Positions 32,964 to 39,953 of a DNA stretch of 43,841 nt are shown here, one piece after another. The stretch is from the NCBI RefSeq assembly GCF_016918505.1, contig NZ_JAFFPZ010000022.1, positions 1-43,841 of the forward strand, in the 5' to 3' direction. The position numbers and the translations under genes are program-made. The notes under the pieces are model-generated. The model saw only the letters and a list, made by a program, of their open reading frames with translations. It was not told the origin of the DNA and did not search any database. This DNA comes from Desulforhopalus vacuolatus. GTDB lineage: Bacteria; Desulfobacterota; Desulfobulbia; Desulfobulbales; Desulfocapsaceae. Each line of letters begins with the position of its first letter. Position 1 is the first letter of the stretch.

Positions 32964-35489
32964 TTAGTAATCCTCTTCTGTCCAGAGGTCGGGGGTAAAT
33001 CGGATCGTACGATTTCTGCCTGTCTTTTTTGCCTCGTACAAGGCAACATCGGCAAATTTGATAACCTTGTAAAAGGAGTCTCCATTCGTTGGATATTCAG
33101 CTACACCAAGGCTGATTGTTTTGTGGATTTTTTCTCCGTTAGGAAGGGTTATCTCGGTTTTTTCAACACTTGTCCTGATTTTTTCGGCGAGAATTTCACT
33201 GGAGTTTTCCTCGACGTTAGGGAAAATCAGAAGAAATTCTTCTCCCCCGTAACGCACAAGGAGGTCAGATGACCGGATTTCTTTTTTCATTACTGCAACA
33301 AGTTCTTTGAGGACTGAATCTCCGGCCTGGTGACCATATTGATCGTTAACCTGTTTGAAAAAATCCAGGTCAGCCATTATAAATCCTATGGTCTTTTGTT
33401 CACGTTTGGCCAGTGGTTCATATTGCTCAATATACTCATTTAAAAAACGTCTATTATGAGAATGCGTGAGGGGATCGCGCATGGCCTGTTCTTTAGAAGC
33501 ATCGATGAGACGAAGTGACGTTAGAATCGGGGCCAGTTCTTCCAGGTATTTTCGGATAATAATTATCTGGTCGGTGTAGTTATTCAGCTCCATTTTGGGA
33601 ATCATGAAAGAAAATACATTGCCCGTCTGACCTCCCATTATCTGGGGGATACAGAACCGGTAATACTTTGAGTGATCACAGTTGAAATATGGGCAGAGAA
33701 CAGGGTTGTTTACCGAGGATATTTCCTCACTCATACGTTTTGCCCTGCATCTTTCAGGGTTCAGCATTACATTTGCCTTGCAGAAGGAAAGTTCCGGATG
33801 ACTGTCAAAGGCAGAGGTCATTCTGTTATCACTTGAATTTACCTCAAACATGATGAAATATGTGAGTGAAAATGTATTTTCAAAAATATATCGAAGCTGA
33901 TTGTACACTTCCTCTTTGCTGGCAACACCCCGAATATCCCGACTGAAGGATGTTAATTTCGCCATTTGTTCGAGTCTCATGGCGATATCATCAAGAGATG
34001 GGTGGGATGAATCATGGCTGGTCCTGAGTACCTCGGAGAGCAGATTGCCGCTTTTAATGAGAAAGACACTCCATAGTCGCATCATTGTATTGATGACATT
34101 ACGCATTTCAGAGATCTCATCACCTTTTCTCATGGCATAGACAGGGCAATTTTGGCATGTGTTGTATTTATTCAGGAAGATACAGGTATTCCGCCATGCG
34201 GGAGATATCGCCTCGGATCCTGTTTCAAGATAACATACTAATGACGGATTTTGATACACAGGACATTTCTCATTCTGGCAGTGAAGTACGTCCAGGCAGT
34301 AGACATGGTCGCTTTCAAATCTATCGGCAAAATCATTGCTGTGAGATGCTATTATAATTTTCTTGAGCCGGGTGAGAAATGTTTTCAGCCGGTTCAGGTA
34401 AAAATAAAGGAGAAGGATTATAAAGGCAGTGATAATAAATGATGGGGCTGCAGTTTTAAGTATCTGGATTGTTTTTATCGTAGTATATTTAGATGTATCC
34501 AGAACGATAACTATGCCGCCTTTCTTTTGGTTGGAATTAATCTCAAGGGGAATAAATTGGAAGGCAGTAGTATCATCTATACTACTCTTTATGCATGGGT
34601 TGATCTGGGCCAGTAATTCACGAAGCTGGTTGTCCATGGATGCTGAATACTGAAAAATCCAGTGAGATGTTTGAAGTGAATCAAAAGGCTGGCAACATAG
34701 AGTGGTATTTTTTTGCAGTACATTTTTTTCCTGTGTATCTTCCAGCATCACCGCAGTGATAATCCGGGTCTCAGGACCAAGTGAAACAGAGCTCAAAACT
34801 TCATTGAGCATCACCCTGACTTCTATGATCCCCCCTTTACTCTTTTCTGACACGGGATTGTTTTTTGTGATGGCGGAAAAGGCCCTTAAAATCAGTCCGT
34901 TACTGGACATACTTACCAGTTGATGATTTCTGCCTTGCACTATGCTCTGGATACGTGCCGGGGAATGATCCTCATCGTGTACTTTAATATTTGAACTTTG
35001 GGCTATGGGTTTGTAGTTATTATCGTACAGGATATATCCCAGAGATGTCAGATTGTTGTCGAGTCTTGTCTGGTTGATAACCGGAACAAGTATATCATCA
35101 ATGGCTGTAGTGGCTATATTTTCGGTATCGGATGTTTTGATAATGGTTGACAATACCGTAGCTTCTACTGAGAGAATCTGTAAAAAATTTTTAATGACAA
35201 GCTGAACTTCACGGGAATCATGTTTAAGTTCTGATTGTATGTATTTTTTGGTATTTATATCCTGGAAGTGTGAGGCGACAAGGATGGTGACCAGAAGGAA
35301 TATGCATAATAACGTTGTCGGCAGGTATAAAAATCGGCTGGTAAGACTCCAGTTGCTGGCAGTGAGAAATTTGTCCAGATTACTGCGAATTTTGTGTATC
35401 AACTCAGAAGGACGTTCATTTAGTTTTGTCATGGGAAATTTAAGGGGGCTATTGTTATTAAGAAGGCTCATGTTGCGTTTCGGTGTCAT
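32964..35489 (-). CDS. Membrane-bound GGDEF protein with periplasmic sensor and cysteine-rich cytoplasmic region
   Basis: An 841-residue predicted diguanylate cyclase: TM1 at about 55-75, a periplasmic domain of some 270 residues, TM2 near 350-367, then a cytoplasmic region with cysteines in the pattern HCQNEKCPVY...CYLETGS and CIFLNKYNTCQNCPVY, a second cysteine group (CRAKRM...CPYFNCDHSKYYRFC), and a C-terminal GGDEF domain. GGEEF lies at 748-752 and the I-site RSSD at 739-742, so activity and feedback are expected. The cysteines could bind a metal or Fe-S cluster and sense redox state. Start context is weak; an in-frame ATG six codons in is an alternative. Confidence 0.85.
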   Translation of the reverse strand: MTPKRNMSLLNNNSPLKFPMTKLNERPSELIHKIRSNLDKFLTASNWSLTSRFLYLPTTLLCIFLLVTILVASHFQDINTKKYIQSELKHDSREVQLVIKNFLQILSVEATVLSTIIKTSDTENIATTAIDDILVPVINQTRLDNNLTSLGYILYDNNYKPIAQSSNIKVHDEDHSPARIQSIVQGRNHQLVSMSSNGLILRAFSAITKNNPVSEKSKGGIIEVRVMLNEVLSSVSLGPETRIITAVMLEDTQEKNVLQKNTTLCCQPFDSLQTSHWIFQYSASMDNQLRELLAQINPCIKSSIDDTTAFQFIPLEINSNQKKGGIVIVLDTSKYTTIKTIQILKTAAPSFIITAFIILLLYFYLNRLKTFLTRLKKIIIASHSNDFADRFESDHVYCLDVLHCQNEKCPVYQNPSLVCYLETGSEAISPAWRNTCIFLNKYNTCQNCPVYAMRKGDEISEMRNVINTMMRLWSVFLIKSGNLLSEVLRTSHDSSHPSLDDIAMRLEQMAKLTSFSRDIRGVASKEEVYNQLRYIFENTFSLTYFIMFEVNSSDNRMTSAFDSHPELSFCKANVMLNPERCRAKRMSEEISSVNNPVLCPYFNCDHSKYYRFCIPQIMGGQTGNVFSFMIPKMELNNYTDQIIIIRKYLEELAPILTSLRLIDASKEQAMRDPLTHSHNRRFLNEYIEQYEPLAKREQKTIGFIMADLDFFKQVNDQYGHQAGDSVLKELVAVMKKEIRSSDLLVRYGGEEFLLIFPNVEENSSEILAEKIRTSVEKTEITLPNGEKIHKTISLGVAEYPTNGDSFYKVIKFADVALYEAKKTGRNRTIRFTPDLWTEEDY

Positions 35490-35572
35490 AACCTGGTAAA
35501 AGAAGGTTTTCCTTTTACCAACTACTGAAAAGAGTCCAACAATATGAAGATAAACATATAGACCATGATAGA

Positions 35573-35746
35573 TAAAACTTGTAAGTGTTTGTAATTGTTA
35601 CTATGGATTTTTCAAGGTTTACGAAAAACAACCGTAACCTATTGATATTAAAATGAAAAGAAAAAAGAAATAATCCTGTAAAATCAAGTAGTTATAAATT
35701 GGCTTCGTAAACTTTTTTTAGCCTTTAGTAATGATTTCAGCATATT
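35573..35746 (+). repeat. Direct repeat, left copy (about 174 bp)
   Basis: Runs from TAAAACTTGTAAG to TTTAGTAATGATTTC and is about 85 percent identical to 37446-37620. Inside, GGTTTACGAA (35615) and CTTCGTAAAC (35703) form inverted ends about 100 bp apart, a MITE-like arrangement. The two copies bracket the DUF1016 gene, repeat copy F and the broken integrase. Confidence 0.8.
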
Positions 35747-35825
35747 GTACAGTCAGATACAGGAAGGTGAGAAGCTGGATGCGGTGATCCGACAGAATCT
35801 GGAGGTGTTAGGATATGGGGAGTAA
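35733..35825 (+). pseudogene. C-terminal remnant of a type I restriction-modification gene (hsdM/hsdS-like)
   Basis: The frame open from 35682 to TAA 35823-35825 ends EGEKLDAVIRQNLEVLGYGE. A tail of the form x-LDxxIxxNLxxLGYG is common at the end of type I R-M modification or specificity subunits. The codons before it lie inside the direct repeat, so the rest of the gene has been removed. The DUF1016 gene starts within its last codons, and DUF1016 nucleases often lie in type I operons. The identification rests on a short motif. Confidence 0.4.
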
Positions 35826-36861
35826 TCTGACCCAGGACAGTGACTATCTGGAGTGGTTGAAAGAGCTTAAAAAGAAAGTCCGGCAATCCCAACTCAAAGC
35901 AGCCGTAGCAGTGAATACGACATTGCTGGAGTTTTATTGGGATTTGGGGGCTGATATCGTTGAAAAACAAAAAAACAGCTCGTGGGGCAGTGGATTCCTG
36001 AAATGGCTCAGCCACGACCTCATGTCTGAATTTCCAGATATGAAAGGGTTTTCCAAAAGGAATCTAGAACAGATCCGAAGATGGTATCTTTTTTACAGTG
36101 AGGCTGGCCCAATTGCGAAGCAGCCTGCTACGCAATTATTTTCTATTCCCTGGTGGCATAATGTAGTTATTGTCAGCAAATGCAAAACAACCCCAAAAGC
36201 CTTCTTTTACATACAGAAAACCATCGAAAATAACTGGAGTCGGAGCGTTTTGACGCACCAGATTGAAAGCGGTCTTTATGAAAGAGAGGGGAAGGCTATG
36301 ACCAATTTTCGCACGACCCTTCCGGCGCCCCAATCTGATCTTGCCCAACAGATCCTCAAAGATCCATACAATTTCGATTTCCTGACGCTGACAGAAGATT
36401 ATAACGAACGAGAGCTTGAACAGAATCTGATACAGCATATTACAAAATTTCTTTTAGAGCTGGGAGCCGGATTTGCCTATATAGGAAAACAGGTGCCAAT
36501 TCAGGTGGGCGAGCGTGATTTCTTCCTTGATCTTCTCTTTTATCACACAAGGCTTCACTGTTACGTGGTCATTGAACTCAAAATAGTAGATTTTGAGCCG
36601 GAACATGCGGGCAAACTCAATTTTTACATCAAAGCGGTTGATGAAACGCTACGAAAAGACGGAGACAACCCCACCATAGGTATTTTGCTGTGCAAGAACA
36701 AAGACAGAGTAGTGGTTGAGTACGCGTTGAGTGATATCCACAAACCCATAGGTGTTTCAGAATATCAGTTGACACAGGCCCTTCCTGAAAATCTGAAATC
36801 AAGCCTGCCATCCATTGAAGAGATAGAAGCAAAGCTGAGTGGAGGGTTTGAAGATGAGTAA
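35815..36861 (+). CDS. DUF1016 / YhcG family PD-(D/E)XK nuclease-like protein
   Basis: A 348-residue protein. The N-terminal DUF1016 part has YWDLGADIVEKQ, GFLKWLSHDLMSEFPDMKG (19 residues) and FSKRNLEQIRRWYLFY. The C-terminal nuclease fold carries DFFLDLLFYH (Asp 239) and VVIELK (Glu 254, Lys 256), the PD-(D/E)XK arrangement, followed by QLKIVDFEPEHAGKLNFYI-like family residues. GGAGG stands 8 bases before the ATG. Relatives accompany type I R-M loci and other defence islands. The TAA is the first base triplet of the inverted end of repeat copy F. Confidence 0.87.
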   Translation: MGSNLTQDSDYLEWLKELKKKVRQSQLKAAVAVNTTLLEFYWDLGADIVEKQKNSSWGSGFLKWLSHDLMSEFPDMKGFSKRNLEQIRRWYLFYSEAGPIAKQPATQLFSIPWWHNVVIVSKCKTTPKAFFYIQKTIENNWSRSVLTHQIESGLYEREGKAMTNFRTTLPAPQSDLAQQILKDPYNFDFLTLTEDYNERELEQNLIQHITKFLLELGAGFAYIGKQVPIQVGERDFFLDLLFYHTRLHCYVVIELKIVDFEPEHAGKLNFYIKAVDETLRKDGDNPTIGILLCKNKDRVVVEYALSDIHKPIGVSEYQLTQALPENLKSSLPSIEEIEAKLSGGFEDE

Positions 36862-37091
36862 TACCAATCACATTTTGTATTGACCAGAGAACGTAACTGC
36901 GTAGACATCTTTTTTGGCGATTACAAAAGGATAAACAGGCTGTAAAATTGAGCTCATGGTAGAAACACCCGTTGTGCTGGAGACGCCCAAATTGGTCGTC
37001 TCTACAAAGACCTTTTGCTTTTTTCTGTCTCCCTTTTCCCGTCTCCCGCCCCTGCCTTTGAATCCGCCAATACAAAATGTAAATGCTATAA
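36859..37091 (+). repeat. Dispersed mosaic repeat, full copy F (MITE-like, 233 bp)
   Basis: The most complete copy: terminal CATTTTGTATTG (36871-36882) and CAATACAAAATG (37068-37079) are perfect inverted repeats and extend outward to about 24 bp with mismatches (TAATACC at 36859). Inside are ACCAGAGAACG, GGCGATTACAAAAGG, the palindrome AGACGCCCAAATTGGTCGTCT split at 36981-37001, the heptamer tract and GAATCCGCC. The left end gives the stop codon of the DUF1016 gene, and the right end truncates the integrase. Confidence 0.85.
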
Positions 37092-37387
37092 TCCATCGAT
37101 CAGTATACGCGGCAGGAAGGTTACTCTCTCTTTTCCACCACGGACAAATATTTGGTCTTGTCCAAAATCGATGTCTTGTATTCGAAAGCGAATGCACTCC
37201 ATGAGGCGTATCCCTGACCCATATATTTTGGGTGGCATTTTTTCCCATAAAAATAGATATATCGTAAAATCCACTGGCAATATGTTTTTTCTGTTAAGCG
37301 CGCATAATGAGAGTATCTCAGGGGCTCACGCACTTGATCCATCAGTTTGAGCTGAGAGTATGGAATGAATTTTAGCTTGTTTTCCAT
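37086..37387 (-). pseudogene. Integron integrase (IntI-like tyrosine recombinase) remnant
   Basis: Two minus-strand frames give parts of one integrase. The first (from ATG 37387) reads [20 protein letters not shown] and [20 protein letters not shown], the N-terminal SAM-like domain of integron integrases. The second (37086-37280) reads [20 protein letters not shown] followed by [20 protein letters not shown], the region with the first catalytic arginine. About 100 residues are missing at the frameshifted junction, and everything after VTFLP, including the HxxR and tyrosine, is cut off by repeat copy F. The gene cannot make active enzyme. Its orientation, away from 37.8-43.8 kb, is that of an integrase beside its cassette array. 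Confidence 0.75.
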
Positions 37388-37416
37388 TATAACCGTGATA
37401 AGATCAGATTATATGG
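37384..37416. promoter_or_regulatory. Palindrome over the integrase start codon
   Basis: CCATTATAACCGTGATAAG joined to ATCAGATTATATGG, an imperfect inverted repeat covering the integrase ATG and its upstream side. It may be an operator. Its second copy is at 30879-30909, where no integrase exists. Confidence 0.4.
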
Positions 37417-37445
37417 AAAAAATGGAAGATCAGCTATTCCCGGAG

Positions 37446-37620
37446 TAAAACCTTGTAAGTGTTTGTAATTGTTACTATGAACCCTTCAGGGTTTACGAAA
37501 GACAATCGTAACCTATTGATATTACAATAAAAAACAAAAAAGAAAGAATCCTGTAAAATCAAGCATTTAGAAATTTTCTTCGTAAACTTTTCTTAGTCTT
37601 TAGTAATGATTTCAAAATAT
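37446..37620 (+). repeat. Direct repeat, right copy (about 175 bp)
   Basis: Matches 35573-35746 from TAAAACCTTGTAAG to TTTAGTAATGATTTC, with the same internal GGTTTACGAA and CTTCGTAAAC ends. It lies between the integrase and the attC-like site. The flanking 37417-37445 and 37621-37756 show no gene. Confidence 0.8.
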
Positions 37621-37756
37621 TAGGTCATTTCGCTCCGGGAACTGCTGATGGAAGATAGAAGTAATAACTGGACATGATTTTCCATTTTTCACCTTTAATA
37701 CAAAATATAGTGGCAAAAAAGTCTATATATAGGTTGATATTATGGACTTTTTCCAC

Positions 37757-37773
37757 TTAACCCACTGTTAAAT
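37757..37773 (+). other. Possible attI core
   Basis: TTAACCCACTGTTAAAT ends in GTTAAAT, which fits the GTTRRRY core of an integron simple site, and stands just before the attC-like site. Distance from the integrase start (370 bp) is large but includes the 175-bp inserted direct repeat. A short hairpin (37768-37798) overlaps it. Pattern match only. Confidence 0.3.
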
Positions 37774-37792
37774 GAGACCGCTCTGCGGCCTC

Positions 37793-37993
37793 ATTTAACG
37801 GGGCTTGCAATCGAGGATTGCCTAGGAGCCTGTCCGAGAATGCACTTTTGCCCAAACTTCTCGTTATTTTAAAAAACCAATGCTCGTAATATCAACTATA
37901 TAACTGTGCTTGTTTTGTGAAAATGCCTCGATTTTGGATAGAATGCCTATTCTCAGACAGCCTCTTAGCGGCTTATTGCAAGCCCCGTTAGAT
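37793..37993 (+). other. attC-like cassette recombination site interrupted by a MITE
   Basis: ATTTAAC (37793-37799, fits RYYYAAC) and GTTAGAT (37987-37993, fits GTTRRRY) flank a perfect 11-bp stem, GGGGCTTGCAA (37800-37810) and TTGCAAGCCCC (37976-37986). Without the element inserted in its loop the site would be 58 bp, inside the known attC range of 57-141 bp. The next gene starts 65 bp after the GTTAGAT box, as in a gene cassette. Confidence 0.6.
37825..37965 (+). mobile_element. 141-bp MITE with TA target duplication inside attC
   Basis: Inverted ends GGAGCCTGTCCGAGAAT (37825-37841) and ATTCTCAGACAGCCTCT (37949-37965) match at 14 of 17 positions. TA occurs at 37823-37824 and again at 37966-37967, the duplication made by IS630/Tc1-type transposases. 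There is no coding capacity, so it must be moved in trans. Confidence 0.7.
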
Positions 37994-38057
37994 TACCTAA
38001 GTTCCCCCTCCAAAAAAAAATATTAGGATCAAAAAACTTAAAGACAAGTAGGAAAAT

Positions 38058-38597
38058 ATGATAGATAAAATTACTGATCTAAAAATAGTTAAGTACTTGA
38101 GCTTCTTTTTTATTATTGTCAGCATTATAAATGCTGTAATTTTTACAATTAATTGGTTTAGCCAATTGTCATCGCCAATTACTTTGATACAAGGAATATT
38201 CTTCTCAACAATAATGACATACGGCGCTATTATTGTAGCAGGTTTTACATCACTATTGGACCCATTTTATATGTTTGAAGAGATGGGTATTTTGCCTTCA
38301 TATATTTCTCTTTCCCTTTGTTTTGTATGGCTGTTTTTCGTTTTTTTTATTACTTTTTTCGGGAAAAACGAATTACAAGATGATCTTTTTTTTGTGATGT
38401 TTTCCTTGTCATCTATAACTAATGGTACTTTTTGGATATATTTTGCGTGGACTACTAATGATAATTACAGTATTATATCGACAGGTCTTCCAAATAAAGA
38501 TTCTCAGTTAACTTTTATTTACTGGGGAATTGGTGCAATAGTTTTAAACATAGTATCGCTATTAGATGCAACTGGAGTTCTTGACCTAAATAAGTGA
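38058..38597 (+). CDS. Hypothetical membrane protein in a cassette-like position
   Basis: A 179-residue, AT-rich protein with about five hydrophobic segments (15-36, 42-68, 80-102, 108-134, 155-172) and very few charged residues. I recognise no family. It starts 65 bp after the attC-like core and is a promoterless-looking single gene, as expected of an integron cassette; its own downstream attC cannot be found because an IS200 remnant follows directly. Cassette genes of unknown function with this make-up are frequent in environmental integrons. Codon use is clearly unlike the genes left of the tRNAs. Confidence 0.6.
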   Translation: MIDKITDLKIVKYLSFFFIIVSIINAVIFTINWFSQLSSPITLIQGIFFSTIMTYGAIIVAGFTSLLDPFYMFEEMGILPSYISLSLCFVWLFFVFFITFFGKNELQDDLFFVMFSLSSITNGTFWIYFAWTTNDNYSIISTGLPNKDSQLTFIYWGIGAIVLNIVSLLDATGVLDLNK

Positions 38598-38599
38598 TA

Positions 38600-39046
38600 C
38601 TCCTCCCGCAGAGCGGGAGGCCTCAAAAAGCCCCCTTAAAGGGGGCATTCACGTGAGGATAGCCCCATAGGGGCTTTGTTAATTCAATTTAGCCAAATAA
38701 TTCTAACTACTGTTTGTCCGCCTTTTCTTTTCCGCGTATATATTTACGGACGGTGGCTTCGTCCAGCCCAACTGTGCTTACGCAATAACCTCTGGCCCAA
38801 AAATGCAAGCCGGTCACCCGCTTATTTCCTGCTTTGCGATGGATACGTACTGCACTTTTGCCTTTCAGAAATCCTATCACAAAGGCGATACTGTGTTTCG
38901 GCGGCACTCGCAGGCACATATGAACATGGTCCACCATTAACAAATTTCCCCTGTGGCAAGACTATCTTCGGAGGAAGAACCTATCTCTATTTACCCCGCA
39001 TCGGTAGAACCTTTCCGGGTCCTCCACTAGAAGTGGAGGGTTTATG
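38600..39046 (-). mobile_element. IS200/IS605-type remnant with subterminal hairpins
   Basis: Left part has three hairpins: CCTCCCGC/GCGGGAGG (38602-38620), GCCCCCTT/AAGGGGGC (38630-38646) and AGCCCC/GGGGCT (38661-38675). The right part has CCTCCACT/AAGTGGAGG (39021-39039). Such imperfect stems at both ends, without terminal inverted repeats, are the recognition structures of IS200 elements. The transposase inside is broken. Confidence 0.6.
38707..39000 (-). pseudogene. IS200-family transposase (TnpA) fragment
   Basis: The frame 38707-38943 encodes MVDHVHMCLRVPPKHSIAF (the HUH-like DHVHM metal site), VIGFLKGKSAVRIHR and FWARGYCVSTVGLDEATVRK (helix with catalytic Tyr), the C-terminal two thirds of a Y1 transposase. 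Upstream, in the same minus frame, YRCGVNRDRFFLRR is followed by a stop and a stretch about 10 residues too short, so the N-terminal part is decayed. The element cannot move itself. Confidence 0.8.
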
Positions 39047-39054
39047 AATAACTA

Positions 39055-39092
39055 ACTAACGAATAAGGTTAGATCGTGAGAGCGGAGCAAAC
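39055..39092 (+). repeat. 38-bp repeat, copy 1 (attC-half-like)
   Basis: ACTAACGAATAAGGTTAG followed by ATCGTGAGAGCGGAGCAAAC; identical except for one base to 43530-43567. It lies at the right edge of the IS200 remnant. Its CTAACG and TCGTGAGA blocks face CTCTCGAAA...CGTTAG at 39915-39936 in inverted order, which could be the other half of one attC split by the transposon remnant between them. Confidence 0.5.
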
Positions 39093-39253
39093 TACAGCGG
39101 TTCCCGGGCACCCCTGAAACGCAGCAATAGCGTAGTTTTTCAAAAAAGTCTTCGTAAACATTTCAGGAGTTAAGGTAAAATTTCCCTTGACATATTGATG
39201 CAATTGTAATCGTCTTTTTGTAAGTAATATTAAAACCTTACAAGGAGGATGCA

Positions 39254-39814
39254 ATGTCCAGTTACATAAAAGCAATTATAAAAAGACACAAACGAAAAAT
39301 GGCCCGAACTGAAGACATCAAACTTCGCCAACACCTGAATGCCGACGCGCTTATTAAAGATATGCACACCGGTTTTGCAGGGATTCGTGACTATCGTACA
39401 GGTACTGTTACCCACACTCTTGCCGATTCACTTATGGCCGGTTTTGCCATGTTTTCGCTAAAAGACCCCTCGTTACTCGTTTTTGATCAACGGAGATTTC
39501 GTAGTCCTCAGAATCTTATGACCATCTATGCGATGGGCAGTATTCCCCGCGATAGCTCAATGCGGGAGATCCTCGACGGAGTCGATCCTAATGATCTCCC
39601 GCCACTGTTTAAGGAAGCCTTCCGGAAATTGCAGCGCGGTAAGATCTTGGAAAAATTTGTCTTTATGGAAGGCTGCTATCTCCTCAATCTTGACGGCACA
39701 GGTTATTTTTCCTCGGATTTCCGACATTCTGATGCCTGCCTCGAAAAAAAGCATCGGAAGAGCGGCAAGGTCATGTATTATCTTCAAAATGAGACCGCTA
39801 CGCGCTCCAATTAA
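39254..39814 (+). pseudogene. DDE transposase, truncated after the first catalytic aspartate
   Basis: A 186-codon frame with RLHADALI-like start, YRTGTVTHTLADSLMAGFAM, FSLKDPSLLVFDQRRF, ILDGVDPNDLPP and YLLNLDGTGYFSS, in which the Asp is the first of the DDE triad. ACAAGGAGGA precedes the ATG. Homologous transposases continue for about 250 more residues after the YYLQ/YYHQ position; here the frame passes into GAGACCGCTACGCG and stops. The remaining DDE residues are absent. I do not assign an IS family. The 160 bp upstream should hold the left end of the element. Confidence 0.75.
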
Positions 39815-39938
39815 CCACGCAATCAAGCAGAATTTGGTTGCGATTAAAATAAAAAAATCACTAACGATAGTTGAAATATTAAAAATATACTGAAAATTGT
39901 CCAGCCACCGGCTTCTCTCGAAAGTCGGAACGTTAGCC
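39787..39938 (+). other. Cassette-junction-like sequence before the dynamin operon
   Basis: AAATGAGACCGCT (39788-39800) repeats exactly the sequence at 37771-37783 next to the attC-like site, and TTAACCACGCAATC with GGTTGCGATTAA (39811-39848) forms a short attC-like stem. Further right, CTTCTCTCGAAAGTCGGAAC and GTTAGCC (39912-39938) end 15 bp before the dynamin gene start, the spacing seen at the front of gene cassettes. Confidence 0.4.
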
Positions 39939-39953
39939 CCTTAGAAGGAACCA

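Noticed and set aside
38676-39047. 123-codon plus-strand frame over the IS200 remnant
   Set aside because: It is antisense to a recognisable TnpA fragment and includes the terminal hairpin sequence.
39187-39230. Promoter TTGACA before the truncated transposase
   Set aside because: TTGACA is present but no -10 box stands at 16-18 bp; nearest TAATAT is over 30 bp away.
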